Assembly: GCA_013335115.1 (NCBI GenBank)
Contig: JAAXWQ010000013.1
Coordinates: 1 to 45,533 of the forward strand
Source: Chlorobiaceae bacterium
GTDB taxonomy: Bacteria; Bacteroidota; Chlorobiia; Chlorobiales; Chlorobiaceae
Length of the DNA: 45,533 nucleotides
Direction of reading: 5' to 3'
The notes below the pieces were generated by a model. That model was not told the DNA's origin, did no database searches, and was given only the letters and a program-made list of their open reading frames with translations. The translations under genes and the position numbers were made by a program. Of the stretch, positions 4,963 to 13,429 are shown in pieces (positions within the stretch are counted from its first letter, which is position 1; every line of letters begins with the position of its first letter).

Positions 4963-7326
4963 TTATCCCGTCTGATTAAGTTCCTGGGTGATAAGATGTT
5001 CCGCACTGGTCTCGGCCAATATGAACCGTTCTTGACCGGTCAGCATAGCAATGAGTGAAACCGGCGGCAGGTTTTGTGTCGAGATGTCTACGGTGAAGCC
5101 GGCCATAAGGCGGCCGGCCGTCAGGACAGCCGTGTTCGTGAATGATCCGCCGGGCATTCTGGCCCCGCCAGACCACTCTCCCGGCTGGATGCCGGTGATG
5201 ACCTCAAAGATGACCCCGGCAATCCCGCCGCCAGCCGTCAGGTTTCCCGCGGACAAAGATGCGGCCAGGTCAAGAATCGACCCCGGCATCATAGCTGACC
5301 CGCGTAGCCCGCCGGTCGTAAAAGCTGCCGATGCCGTCAGGCTCGCGCCGGACATGCGCCCGCCGCCAGAAAACGCCCCCGGCTCGATCGATGTCCGAGC
5401 GGTGAACGTCGCCCCGTTGATGATCGATGCCGCTGGATTGAGCAGCGACCCGGGAGCAAACGCGACCGAGGCCGTGAGTTGTGCCCCGCCAAGGTGCGCC
5501 GAACCGTGCAAGGCTCCGGCGGCAAGGCTTGCGGTGATGGAAATGCCTGCGCCGGTCATCCTCCCGCCAGCTCGCAGAGATCCCGAACTTATGGACGACG
5601 TGACAGGGAACGTCTGCCCGGCCATTCGCGCGGAACCGAGAAGATGGCCAGCGGTCAAAGTCCCAACAGCCGATAGCGTCGCCCCTGTGATCTTGCTGCC
5701 GCCCTTGATTGATCCCGCCGACAGCGAAGAGGTAGCTGAGAGCGTGGCTCCGGATATCCAGCCTGATACCCTCATCGACCCGGGCGTGAGTGTCGCCGTC
5801 ACACCGAGTGACGCCCCGGAGAGGGCGCCGCGCGCCCGAAGCGCCCCGGCCGTGATGGTGGCGCTTGCCGTGAGCGCCGACCCTGACAGCTTGGCCCCGC
5901 CCTTCAGCGATCCGCCCGACACGACCGCCGCCGCGGAAAGAGTTGCCCCAGGCATGACGGCGCGGACCATGAGCGAACCGGGGGCCAGGGCCGCGGTGGC
6001 GGACATCGCGGACCCCGGCATCGCCGCCGATCCTCTCAGAGCCCCGCCCGTCAGCGTGGCCGTGCTCGATAGCGCCGCACCTGATAACCGCGCCCCGCCC
6101 TTCAGGCTGCCTGATGTGATCGAGGCCGTAGTCGACAGGGACGCACCCGCCAGCGATCCATAGGCGCGCAGGGATCCGGAGCTTAGGCTTGCGGTCGCTG
6201 TCAGCGTGGCGCCGGTAAAGCTGCCATTCCCGCCACCCTCTTGATACTCGATGTACCCCGACATGATGACGGTCGTGTCGGTGTACTGTGGCGTCGGGTA
6301 TGTGCTCGGAGGCGTGGCGTAGGCGTCGCTGATGTTCTGGTTCTCAATTACAAGACCAGACCCGGCATCCGCATAGTACCGGACCTGCCCGTCGCCGACC
6401 GCGCCGATATAACAGTCCCCGCCGAGGGCGAGGTCGGAAAGAGACACCGACACCCACCCTGGTGTCGTCGTGATGGCTTGAGCGGACGATGCAAACAGCC
6501 GTGTACCGGGGTTACCTGAACCGCCGTCGTCGTCGTAGACGAGCAGCTTGACGTTGCACCCGGTCGTGTTGCCGTTGCAGTACAGCTTTAAAGTCTTCCC
6601 GACGCCAGACCCAACCGGGACATTAACTTTTGCCAGCACCACCGAACCGGCCGCTTCGACAAAGCTGCTGCCCCCTGCGGTCGTCTTTCCTGCTGTCGAA
6701 TATCCATTGGATGGGCGCAGCGACACCAGAGCCCCGATGTTGATCGCATTGGTGCTCATGGTGGCCGATGACGCGCCGGATGCGGCTGCGGTCGCCTGCA
6801 GGTAATACGAAATTGCGATGGACGTGTAGGTCGAATAGGCTGAATCTACGGCCTCCGTCCAGTTCCCGGCCGCGATATTTGCGGTAGCCTCTGCGCTCCA
6901 AGTGTAGTTACCGATCGGTGTCCCGAAAAGCGCGACAAGCATGTTCCCAGCCGTAACCGGTGTGATGCTTGTTGTGCCGGTCGTACCGCTGGCGTTGCGC
7001 CGAATGGTCGGGGTGACGTCGAGAGGTGTGGTCGTGTCGACGCCAGAAAAGGCTATGCAGGTGACCTGCGTCCGGGTTGTCCCGGTGAAGCTCCACGGAC
7101 CGGTATTGTTGGCATCATGGACACGGTAAAAGATTTCACCGCGACCACTCGTTCCGCTTGCTGAGTTGATCCTGGTCCAGCCAGCCGGCGCCGTTGTCGT
7201 GCCGCTGGTGGCCCGATCAATCTTAAGGGCAATCAGGACATCACCGATCTGCACACCTGACGGGGCCGCAAGGGATGCGGACGTCGTACCGCTGGCGGTT
7301 GATGTTGATCGGTAAGCGATTGCCAT
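4963..7326 (-). CDS. Large repeat-containing tail fibre/adhesin
   Basis: A 787-residue protein. Residues 1-205 resemble a phage beta-sandwich domain (APAGWTRINS, then FYRVHDANNTGPWSFTG). Residues about 210-365 form a second beta-rich domain (LKLYCNGNTTGCNVKLLVYDD). Residues about 371-746 are 17 tandem copies of a 22-residue unit of type SGATLSATASLTAGSLKGGARL. The last 40 residues are unique. Low complexity, repeats and location among fibre genes indicate an elongated virion adhesin. A terminator-like hairpin precedes it (7349-7392), so its level may be set separately from the upstream lysis genes. Confidence 0.7.
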   Translation of the reverse strand: MAIAYRSTSTASGTTSASLAAPSGVQIGDVLIALKIDRATSGTTTAPAGWTRINSASGTSGRGEIFYRVHDANNTGPWSFTGTTRTQVTCIAFSGVDTTTPLDVTPTIRRNASGTTGTTSITPVTAGNMLVALFGTPIGNYTWSAEATANIAAGNWTEAVDSAYSTYTSIAISYYLQATAAASGASSATMSTNAINIGALVSLRPSNGYSTAGKTTAGGSSFVEAAGSVVLAKVNVPVGSGVGKTLKLYCNGNTTGCNVKLLVYDDDGGSGNPGTRLFASSAQAITTTPGWVSVSLSDLALGGDCYIGAVGDGQVRYYADAGSGLVIENQNISDAYATPPSTYPTPQYTDTTVIMSGYIEYQEGGGNGSFTGATLTATASLSSGSLRAYGSLAGASLSTTASITSGSLKGGARLSGAALSSTATLTGGALRGSAAMPGSAMSATAALAPGSLMVRAVMPGATLSAAAVVSGGSLKGGAKLSGSALTASATITAGALRARGALSGASLGVTATLTPGSMRVSGWISGATLSATSSLSAGSIKGGSKITGATLSAVGTLTAGHLLGSARMAGQTFPVTSSISSGSLRAGGRMTGAGISITASLAAGALHGSAHLGGAQLTASVAFAPGSLLNPAASIINGATFTARTSIEPGAFSGGGRMSGASLTASAAFTTGGLRGSAMMPGSILDLAASLSAGNLTAGGGIAGVIFEVITGIQPGEWSGGARMPGGSFTNTAVLTAGRLMAGFTVDISTQNLPPVSLIAMLTGQERFILAETSAEHLITQELNQTG
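5089..6216 (-). repeat. Seventeen tandem 22-residue coding repeats
   Basis: The 66-bp unit encodes a Gly/Ala/Ser/Thr-rich 22-mer ending in (K/R)GGA(R/K)(L/M) with hydrophobic residues at regular positions, fitting a stack of short beta strands. Copies are diverged but in register; one has a two-residue insertion (about residue 630). Such arrays can change copy number by recombination and thereby alter fibre length. Confidence 0.85.
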
Positions 7327-7348
7327 GTCTGTCTCAGGTATTGGTTAC

Positions 7349-7392
7349 AAAAACGGCCCCCAAGCTGCCCTTACGGGATTGCCTGGAGGCCG
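7349..7392 (-). terminator. Terminator-like hairpin before the large fibre gene
   Basis: On the minus strand CGGCCTCC (7392-7385) pairs with GGGGGCCG near 7354, closing an imperfect long stem with an inner CCC/GGG pairing, followed by five T residues (7353-7349). It lies between the stop of the gene at 7412 and the fibre start at 7326. It may attenuate rather than fully stop late transcription. Confidence 0.7.
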
Positions 7393-7411
7393 CTGTCAGC
7401 CCTCTCAAGGC

Positions 7412-7831
7412 TTAGTTCTGCAGCGTGATCACGCTGGCAGTCAAGGAAAACGTGCCGTTCGTGCTCACGATATCGCTTGCCGAATCGACCAGGGCGACGA
7501 GTTCATCAGCGGTTGCTGCGCCTCCGCGCCGTTTGTAAATCACCGCGCGCCTGGCGGTGATCGTCGAGTTCGCCCAATCAACCTGCGCGAACGTGATCGT
7601 CTCCCGGTCGTTGGCCGTGTCCTTGTTCAGCGTGACAGCGCATGCCGCGCCGCCGGTAGCGTACCCGTTACCGTTCGCAACCTCGTTGGTTACGTCCGAC
7701 CGCTTAACGTGCGCATCCTTGTCCGCGGTGTAGGAGGATGTGGTCAGCAGCGCGTAAAAAGTATCGGTGTCCAGGTCGATATTGCCCTTTGCAAGGTCGT
7801 CCCAAAAGCTGTTGAAAATGAATGATGCCAT
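7412..7831 (-). CDS. Phage virion-associated protein
   Basis: A 139-residue protein, MASFIFNSFWDDLAKGNIDL at the start, containing the pattern LLTTSSYTADKDAHVKRSDV and NGNGYATGG that recurs in many tailed-phage proteins located between lysis and fibre genes. It is small, beta-rich and has no signal peptide. A structural or fibre-associated role is inferred from position. It precedes a terminator-like hairpin. Confidence 0.65.
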   Translation of the reverse strand: MASFIFNSFWDDLAKGNIDLDTDTFYALLTTSSYTADKDAHVKRSDVTNEVANGNGYATGGAACAVTLNKDTANDRETITFAQVDWANSTITARRAVIYKRRGGAATADELVALVDSASDIVSTNGTFSLTASVITLQN

Positions 7832-7855
7832 GTTGTCCCTCTCTGATTGTTGTGG

Positions 7856-8389
7856 TTACTTTGATTTTCCGGTCCCGCCCACTGCGTTCGCCATAGCGGT
7901 GGTTTTGTCGGCGCTCCCCTGCGAACTGCCGAAGAAGTATCCGACGACCTGCTGGGAGTTTGACGCAAGATACCCGATCAGGGTTCCTGTCAGCACCTCG
8001 CTGACGGTTGATGGAACGTTACCGCTCAAGACAGCATAAACGGCTGCGGCGAACGAACAGAGGATTGCCAGCCCAAGCCAGAACACGTTTTGGTTTGTCC
8101 CGAAGGTGTGCCTGGCATCGCTGGTGTCGGCGATGTAGGCTTTCGTCAGGTCAATGTCGAGCGCCTTCATATCTTTTGCGAACTGCTGGTCCGCCTGCTT
8201 GAGCATGAGCAGTTGCTCAGGCGTTGCCTTGGCGATCACCTCAGCAACCTCCTGCTCAGTCGCGTCGCTCTTCAGGCCGAGAGCGCTTGTGAGCGCACCG
8301 ACAGCGGTTCCCGCGAGCGGACCACCGAGCGCTGTTGCGATTGCAGGTGCGACGCTACCGACAGCCCCGAGAATATCCTTCAGTTTCAT
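7856..8389 (-). CDS. Holin-like membrane protein (GTA holin 3TM type)
   Basis: A 177-residue protein with two or three hydrophobic segments: residues about 7-36 (Gly/Ala-rich), 102-122 (FWLGLAILCSFAAAVYAVL) and 128-155 (LTGTLIGYLASNSQQVVGYFFG). The FFGSSQGSADKT ending after the last segment is typical of the GTA_holin_3TM family. Holins open the inner membrane at a set time so the endolysin can reach the wall. It overlaps the endolysin gene by four bases (ATGA), a classical lysis cassette. The endolysin lacks a signal peptide, which fits dependence on a holin. Confidence 0.78.
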   Translation of the reverse strand: MKLKDILGAVGSVAPAIATALGGPLAGTAVGALTSALGLKSDATEQEVAEVIAKATPEQLLMLKQADQQFAKDMKALDIDLTKAYIADTSDARHTFGTNQNVFWLGLAILCSFAAAVYAVLSGNVPSTVSEVLTGTLIGYLASNSQQVVGYFFGSSQGSADKTTAMANAVGGTGKSK

Positions 8390-8856
8390 GCGATTGCCCT
8401 TTTTTTTTCTGTGATTCCCGCAAAAAGTTCCTGCTCCGCTTCCCTGCGCGCCTCAAGTCCGGCCATCACCCGGCCGCCCGCGCGAGTCCACCGCATGAAC
8501 TGGCCCATTGCCCCGCTGTAGTCGCCATCGTTCAGCAGTTTCATGAGCGTGCTCTTCTTCAAGGCGGCCGCTCCAAGGTTGTACGCAAACGACACGAGGG
8601 CGTCGAACTGGTGCTGCTCGAGCGGCACCGCGACCATCTCATTGACGGCTTTCTCATAGCTCCCGAGCGTCCCGAGCAAAAGTGCCTCCGCGCGCTCGCA
8701 GGTTATGGGCTGGTCCGTCATCTTCACCTTCGAACCATCCTCGTACCTGGTCGACCCATACCCGATTGTCGGGATGTTCGCCGGGCACCGATACGGCTTC
8801 AGGCGGAGGCCCTCGAAGCGCTTGATCAGGTCAAGCCCCTGATTGCTGATTTTCAT
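8386..8856 (-). CDS. Endolysin, GH24 lysozyme family
   Basis: A 156-residue T4/lambdoid-type lysozyme that cleaves peptidoglycan glycan strands. The catalytic Glu is in LIKRFEGLRLKPY (residue 15). The downstream motif is YRCPANIPTIGYGST, in which the Asp of T4 lysozyme is replaced by Cys, as in many lambdoid endolysins, while the Thr is kept. FDALVSFAYNLG and GLEARREAEQELF are conserved C-terminal segments. There is no signal or SAR helix, so export depends on the holin. It overlaps the holin gene and the upstream small membrane gene by four bases each. Confidence 0.92.
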   Translation of the reverse strand: MKISNQGLDLIKRFEGLRLKPYRCPANIPTIGYGSTRYEDGSKVKMTDQPITCERAEALLLGTLGSYEKAVNEMVAVPLEQHQFDALVSFAYNLGAAALKKSTLMKLLNDGDYSGAMGQFMRWTRAGGRVMAGLEARREAEQELFAGITEKKRAIA

Positions 8857-9074
8857 GACACTCGTAAATGATTGATTTTGTGCTCAGCCTTCAGGCCAGT
8901 AAGGTCCAACTCAACAGACCTCAACCGCTCGAAAGCCTCGCCAAGTCCTTCGTCCAGCTTGGTCGACAACTTCGCCTGATTCTCGTCGACCTGCTTTAAG
9001 GTCCTGATCGAGAAAAAACCAATGACCGAAGCCATCGTCCCGAGAACGGCAATGATTACCTGATTTGTTTCCAT
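8853..9074 (-). CDS. Small membrane protein with coiled coil (lysis cassette)
   Basis: A 73-residue protein: one N-terminal transmembrane helix (about residues 6-23) and then a charged heptad-like helix (VDENQAKLSTKLDEGLGEAF). The layout resembles an inner-membrane spanin subunit or XhlA-like lysis accessory. It overlaps the endolysin start (ATGA), which supports a lysis role. No separate outer-membrane spanin lipoprotein was found nearby, so the spanin reading is tentative. Confidence 0.6.
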   Translation of the reverse strand: METNQVIIAVLGTMASVIGFFSIRTLKQVDENQAKLSTKLDEGLGEAFERLRSVELDLTGLKAEHKINHLRVS

Positions 9075-9080
9075 TGCTCC

Positions 9081-9557
9081 TTACGCGATCTGGAACCACT
9101 TCGTGCCATTGCAGTAGAGCCGCCAGCCGCCGAAGGCCGTCTCCTTCGTCTCGTCTGCGCCCGCTGCGAGCTGGATGTCCTGAGACCCGCCGCCCTCATT
9201 GTTTTCGATGGTGACATTGTTCGTCGCGTCGACGATGACCACGTCGATGACCTGGCCGTCCACGCCACCGGCAAAGCCTCCGATCGTGACGGCGTTTGCG
9301 GCCGCATTGATACAGAGGATATTGCAGTCGGCCACGTTGACGTTGTCGACCGGCCCGAGAGCGCTGTGCGTCTTTTTGGTCTGCAGGAAGGTCTTTGTCG
9401 CCTTCAGCTTGTCCGTAGACATTTCCACCGCAAAGGTGGTGCCGTTGTCGCCGTCTTTGACAGGCACGAGGTTTGCGCCATTACCGCCACCAGCGGTGTC
9501 GACGTGCAGGATCTGAGGAAAGGCGTCCTTGATTTTCTGAGCGGAAAGTGAAGCCAT
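9081..9557 (-). CDS. Putative virion/fibre-associated protein
   Basis: A 158-residue protein, MASLSAQKIKDAFPQILHVD at the start. The C-terminal half (ANAVTIGGFAGGVDGQVIDV, NNVTIENNEGG, WRLYCNGTKWFQIA) has the repeated short-strand character of phage fibre and tail-tip domains. It lies between fibre and lysis genes in the late operon. A structural role is inferred and the exact part is unknown. Confidence 0.6.
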   Translation of the reverse strand: MASLSAQKIKDAFPQILHVDTAGGGNGANLVPVKDGDNGTTFAVEMSTDKLKATKTFLQTKKTHSALGPVDNVNVADCNILCINAAANAVTIGGFAGGVDGQVIDVVIVDATNNVTIENNEGGGSQDIQLAAGADETKETAFGGWRLYCNGTKWFQIA

Positions 9558-9575
9558 GATATTCTCCTTTGAAAG

Positions 9576-10019
9576 TTATCGTTCGATGATGATCGCGGTT
9601 CCTGCGGAACCGACGTTTTGATAAGTGTAGCCGACAGCCCCATCGGGAACCGGGAAAAATATCGGCTGCTGCGCACCAAGCACCAGCACGTCATAGTTGC
9701 TGTCGGCAAGAGCGTCAGCGAAAGTGTCCTCTGTGGATTCGAAAGTCGCGTCCATACCCTCGAAAGACATATCCCAATTCAGAACGACGGGCTGAGACAG
9801 GTCCCCGACTTCGAGCATACTTGCCCCTGCGGACAGCGTGCGCGACACTGCCGCTCCGGCCAGCGCTCCCGGGCTGGTGACGTAGAGGGATTTCAGGGCG
9901 GGAGGCAAAGGCATTGCCTGATAGCTGACAAGCTCGTCAGCCGCGACCCCCGCCCGCTTTACTCCCGCTGGCATGGTGATTTTTGCCACCGGAAACTTTT
10001 CAATTACATGTGATGCCAT
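9576..10019 (-). CDS. Hypothetical late protein
   Basis: A 147-residue protein starting MASHVIEKFPVAKITMPAGV, mixed alpha/beta, with no signal peptide or membrane segment. It lies between the fibre-assembly gene and another virion-like gene on the late strand. I do not recognise the family. A fibre or baseplate accessory function is possible from context only. Confidence 0.55.
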   Translation of the reverse strand: MASHVIEKFPVAKITMPAGVKRAGVAADELVSYQAMPLPPALKSLYVTSPGALAGAAVSRTLSAGASMLEVGDLSQPVVLNWDMSFEGMDATFESTEDTFADALADSNYDVLVLGAQQPIFFPVPDGAVGYTYQNVGSAGTAIIIER

Positions 10020-10030
10020 GGGTTCCCCCG

Positions 10031-10456
10031 TTAAAGTTTCGATGCTTCGATATAAAACTGGTCGACCCTTTCACCATTCCAGTTCAAAAGCTGCTGCATG
10101 GCCGGGACCAGCGGGTTCGAACGCTCCACTTCTGAAGCGTACTCCCATTCGATTTGAGCAGCCGCACCCATAGTTGCCACCGCCGAATTCACGTCGTCCA
10201 GGAATCCGTCAGCAAGCAACTGTAGGCGACACTGGCGCATACTGATTCTGGAAGGAATGACGACGACAACCTCCTGGTCAATCAGTACCGGGAAGCCGTT
10301 TTCGTCCGGGACGATCTGCTGTCCGTTTGACTGTCCATCGAACAGTTCCGCGTGACGTGCCGCCGTGATCTCGACGGCATCGGCAGGGATGTTGGTTCCG
10401 TGGATCTCCGGAGCGTAAAAACCTCGGGTTGAAGGTGAATAGTGCATATTTTTCAT
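10031..10456 (-). CDS. Tail fibre assembly-like protein
   Basis: A 141-residue protein. The N-terminus (MHYSPSTRGFYAPEIHG) matches the start of caudoviral tail-fibre-assembly proteins, and the C-terminal half (ISMRQCRLQLLADGFLDDVN, AQIEWEYASEVERSNPLV) is the XkdW-like helical domain often attached to them. These chaperones help fibre trimers fold. It follows the fibre gene by 3 bases, the usual H-G order of P2-like phages. Confidence 0.8.
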   Translation of the reverse strand: MKNMHYSPSTRGFYAPEIHGTNIPADAVEITAARHAELFDGQSNGQQIVPDENGFPVLIDQEVVVVIPSRISMRQCRLQLLADGFLDDVNSAVATMGAAAQIEWEYASEVERSNPLVPAMQQLLNWNGERVDQFYIEASKL

Positions 10457-10459
10457 TTT

Positions 10460-11332
10460 TTAGTATCCAATTCCGAAGGCGAATGCTACGGACTCCGCAA
10501 GATCTTGCGCAGCATTCCTGATGGTAATGCGATACTGAGCCGCGCTCAGGTTGTTACCCTGACACCAGTTGTAACCACTATCGCTCGGGGCCTGATAAAA
10601 TGCACCAAGGCCGACACAGAAGTTCGGGAAAGTCATAGGCCAGTTAAAAGTCGCCGCACCACCGGTGACCGTCACTTTTGCAAACTGAAAAATCAGGCCG
10701 CTAGGGAGCTTCTGGTATCCAGAAGTTCCAAGACTGAACGGGCCAACATTGTTGATCACCTTCCAGTTGCCCCCGTCCGAAACACATTTTACAGACACCC
10801 CGGAAGGAACAGAGAATGAGCTTGAGCCACTTACTCCGCCTCCATAAAAATTGCCTCCAGCAGAAGCAAGCGCCACAGCCACAGCTGAGGTGTTGCTGAG
10901 CGTGAAGCAAAGGCCCTGCCGACTTACCGCCGACGGCAAAGTCGTCGTCCCTGATCCAGTGATCTCATACAACCCGCCACCATCAGCGGCGGATAGAGAG
11001 TTGTCTCCGGAAATCCCAATGTAGGAGCGATAGTTCCCAATGGCCCGCTGCACAAACGCTGTCGTCGCGATGCTCGTGTCGTTGTCAAACTGCGCCGGGG
11101 TTGGTGCGGCCGGGCTTCCGGTGAACGTCGGAGATGCCAGTTTTGCATAAGCATCAAGGTCCCCAAGGTCGGCGATCAGGTCGTCGACAAGTGCCTTAAT
11201 GTACGCAGTCCGATTCAGTAACTCCTGCGGCTGCCGGTTCGCAACTCCACCAGGGCCGCCGAGAACCGGATCGGTCGTCTCAAGCTGGTAAACGTCGCTG
11301 AAAATAAGCGGATTTGGAGTAAGGTTTGCCAT
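10460..11332 (-). CDS. Tail fibre protein (P2 H position)
   Basis: A 290-residue protein. The N-terminus (YQLETTDPVLGGPGGVANRQ, then ELLNRTAYIKALVDD) is a typical baseplate-attachment start, followed by PTFTGSPAAPTP, a motif of phage fibres. The C-terminal 90 residues (GYQKLPSGLIFQF, then FNWPMTFPN, ending FAFGIGY) match a common receptor-binding fibre tip. It is much shorter than P2 gpH, so the shaft is short. It follows the baseplate gene I and precedes its assembly chaperone. Confidence 0.85.
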   Translation of the reverse strand: MANLTPNPLIFSDVYQLETTDPVLGGPGGVANRQPQELLNRTAYIKALVDDLIADLGDLDAYAKLASPTFTGSPAAPTPAQFDNDTSIATTAFVQRAIGNYRSYIGISGDNSLSAADGGGLYEITGSGTTTLPSAVSRQGLCFTLSNTSAVAVALASAGGNFYGGGVSGSSSFSVPSGVSVKCVSDGGNWKVINNVGPFSLGTSGYQKLPSGLIFQFAKVTVTGGAATFNWPMTFPNFCVGLGAFYQAPSDSGYNWCQGNNLSAAQYRITIRNAAQDLAESVAFAFGIGY

Positions 11333-11333
11333 A

Positions 11334-11915
11334 TCAGATTGCCCCGAAATTATAGTTTCCGTCGAAATTGGCCCCGCCGTTGTACCTCAACGAGACAGCC
11401 GTGTAATTGATTTGCCGAAGCCTACACCGCGCCGGGGCGTACTCTTTGCAAAGCGCGGCGATCAACTCCGCTTGCTCATTCGTGATCGCCCGGTCCATGA
11501 TCAGGACATACTCGGCCCACATGCCGTTATCCGGCCCATATGAGTACAGCCCGTCATAGCTCGCCACCCCGCCATAACTTACCTCGCCGGCCCGTTCGAT
11601 GATCGTCACGTTCCCGAACCCGGCCGCAGCGATCACATACTTCAGCCCCGCAGGCGTCCCCTTCATGCGGTGTAGCTCGATGGCGATCCGCAGAAGGTAC
11701 CGGCGGTTCGTTGCATTCTCGGCAAGCCGACCGCCCTCGTTGCCGGCAACATGGAACTGCTCAAGCAGAAGAGGGAGCGCGGCCTCCGTCACATCGTTGA
11801 TGATGTAGACGAGCAGCGGAGTGAGGTCTACCGTACCCATCCGGTCGATCAATTCATTCAGGGCCAGCGTGTTCGCGTCCCGGATCCCCGCGGGTATGAG
11901 ACGCTCGTCAGCCAT
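11334..11915 (-). CDS. Baseplate/tail protein I (P2 gpI-like)
   Basis: A 193-residue protein. The motif YLLRIAIELHRMKGTPAGLK is diagnostic of P2 gpI (Tail_P2_I), which joins the baseplate wedge to the fibres. The C-terminal segment (EYAPARCRLRQINY, SLRYNGGANFDGNYNFG) is also typical. It overlaps gene J by 8 bases and precedes the fibre gene, matching the P2 order J-I-H. Confidence 0.9.
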   Translation of the reverse strand: MADERLIPAGIRDANTLALNELIDRMGTVDLTPLLVYIINDVTEAALPLLLEQFHVAGNEGGRLAENATNRRYLLRIAIELHRMKGTPAGLKYVIAAAGFGNVTIIERAGEVSYGGVASYDGLYSYGPDNGMWAEYVLIMDRAITNEQAELIAALCKEYAPARCRLRQINYTAVSLRYNGGANFDGNYNFGAI

Positions 11916-13017
11916 TGGTGTACCCGGTAATATTCACGGTGATGGCCGTGCAATTGCTCCACTCGTTCTCCGCGTTCACCACGTCGGCGGACGGCGATGC
12001 CAATGCCACCTTATAGACCCCAGTCACGCTGTTGATTGCTGCGATGATCTGAGTGAGCACGACGTCGCGCCCGAGCGTAGCCCGGTGCATAGACGCAAAG
12101 GAATCAAGAGCTGATTCAACAGCCGCCTGAACGGTCGGCCCGTCAGCCGTGTCGAAAAGCGTAAGGTTCGCGGTGATGACAAAGTCCTTTTTTGTCGGAG
12201 CCAAAACGCTCACCGAGTCGCACAGCGGACGCACCGTCTCAGCCGAACAGGTCCCAGCTACCGCGTCCAGAATCGCCTGCGATGGGGTTCCATCACTTGC
12301 GAGAGGATAGATATTGACCGACCCCGGTTGCGGGCTTGTGACGGCCACAGCGATAACGTTGGGGTGCGCGGTGAAAGCCCAGTACCGATACGCCCCATAG
12401 CTCCCGGCATTGGTGTACTTCTCTGGAGCAAGTTTGATGCGGGCGCGGAGGGCGTCGTCACTTTCTTCATCGCTGCCGCCCGTCGAGGTAGTCGTGTTTG
12501 CCGCTCCGGCCACATTGGCGACCACGTCAAGCAGGCCATTCACCTCGCCGGCAGCATACCCGTTCCCGGCGATCCCGGCAGCCTGGCAGACGGCGGACAC
12601 GTCGCCGTAGGTTGCCCCTGCTGCGATGATCAGGTTTCCCTCGGTTTCGAATATCATGGTGCCGTCCTTCGTCTCGACGCGAGTCCCTGAAGGAACTGCA
12701 ACGTCAAAAGCCTGAACGGCCGTTAGGGTGAAACGGATCGTGCAACGTGCGGCCTGCGCATCAAGGCGAACAACACCGACGAGTTCGCCAAGGTAGTCGA
12801 GCATCGGGAAAACGGCGTACTCGACGAGGTTCTGTTTCGCAGCCTCCTGGATGCCGATACGCAGGAGGTTTTCCCGGTAGGCGATCAGGTTGATAAGGAC
12901 GCGCTCAACCTGAGCCGGGAACAGCGTTTTGCCGGTCGCGGCCTCATACCGGGCGACCATTTCAGCGGTGATGGCGTCAACGTCGCGGGTGATAAATGAT
13001 GGTTCAGGCAGCGCCAT
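11908..13017 (-). CDS. Baseplate wedge protein J (P2 gpJ-like)
   Basis: A 369-residue baseplate J-like protein. It shows AVPSGTRVETKDGTMIFETE and IAGNGYAAGEVNGL near the middle, the GGSDEESDDALRARIKLAPE segment, and TNAGSYGAYRYWAFTAHPNV, all standard for the family. The protein forms the wedge arms of contractile-tail baseplates. It overlaps gene W upstream by 14 bases and gene I downstream by 8. Confidence 0.93.
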   Translation of the reverse strand: MALPEPSFITRDVDAITAEMVARYEAATGKTLFPAQVERVLINLIAYRENLLRIGIQEAAKQNLVEYAVFPMLDYLGELVGVVRLDAQAARCTIRFTLTAVQAFDVAVPSGTRVETKDGTMIFETEGNLIIAAGATYGDVSAVCQAAGIAGNGYAAGEVNGLLDVVANVAGAANTTTSTGGSDEESDDALRARIKLAPEKYTNAGSYGAYRYWAFTAHPNVIAVAVTSPQPGSVNIYPLASDGTPSQAILDAVAGTCSAETVRPLCDSVSVLAPTKKDFVITANLTLFDTADGPTVQAAVESALDSFASMHRATLGRDVVLTQIIAAINSVTGVYKVALASPSADVVNAENEWSNCTAITVNITGYTNG

Positions 13018-13378
13018 AGACGGTCACGTTTGTTCTCTGGACAGCATTGTCCTCGTTCAGTTTCCACTCGATCTGCAGCGTCAGTTGAGCGCCGTCGGTC
13101 ACCGGAGCTACCTTCACGAGTTTGATGCGCGGCTCCCAAATAGTAATCGCGTCGATTGCTTCGCGGATGACGTGCGGGATTGCTTCGGGGATCGGGTAGT
13201 CGATGTACAGATGAATGTCGCTCCCAAAAAGCGGCCGATGCGGATCACTGCCTTTCGGGGTCGTGAGGATTATCCGAATACACTGACTTATGTCGTCGAG
13301 TTCCTCAACGACGGCCCCGATCTCGCCCAGCTTTGGGCTCCAATCGGTCGCATTTATGTCAGTGATGAGTGTCGGCAT
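13004..13378 (-). CDS. Baseplate protein W (gp25-like)
   Basis: A 124-residue gp25/gpW-like baseplate protein from ATG at 13378; a GTG two codons upstream (13384) is also possible. DISQCIRIILTTPKGSDPHRPLFGSD is seen in two parts (ISQCIRIILTTPKGSDPHRP and LFGSDIHLYID), with IREAIDAITIWEPRIKL further on, all typical. These proteins initiate sheath assembly at the baseplate. A repeated 20-bp intergenic element lies just upstream (13409-13429). Confidence 0.92.
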   Translation of the reverse strand: MPTLITDINATDWSPKLGEIGAVVEELDDISQCIRIILTTPKGSDPHRPLFGSDIHLYIDYPIPEAIPHVIREAIDAITIWEPRIKLVKVAPVTDGAQLTLQIEWKLNEDNAVQRTNVTVYGAA

Positions 13379-13408
13379 GATCACATTTTATGCAAATCCT
13401 CGATCAAA

Positions 13409-13429
13409 TTCCTGTAAGGAAATTTTTTT
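13409..13429. promoter_or_regulatory. Repeated intergenic element, copy 1
   Basis: The plus strand reads TTCCTGTAAGG then AAATTTTTTT. It matches the copy at 25775-25795 at all but one of the first 20 positions. Each copy starts at the stop codon of the gene upstream on the minus strand and lies before a small W-named gene. Role unknown: an activator site, an RNA processing hairpin (TTCC/GGAA), or on the plus strand an antisense terminator (hairpin plus T-run). Confidence 0.55.

Noticed and set aside
5051-6163. Long plus-strand open frame over the fibre repeats
   Set aside because: It mirrors the Gly/Ala/Ser codons of the real minus-strand gene, is rich in Pro/Ala/Asp and resembles no family.
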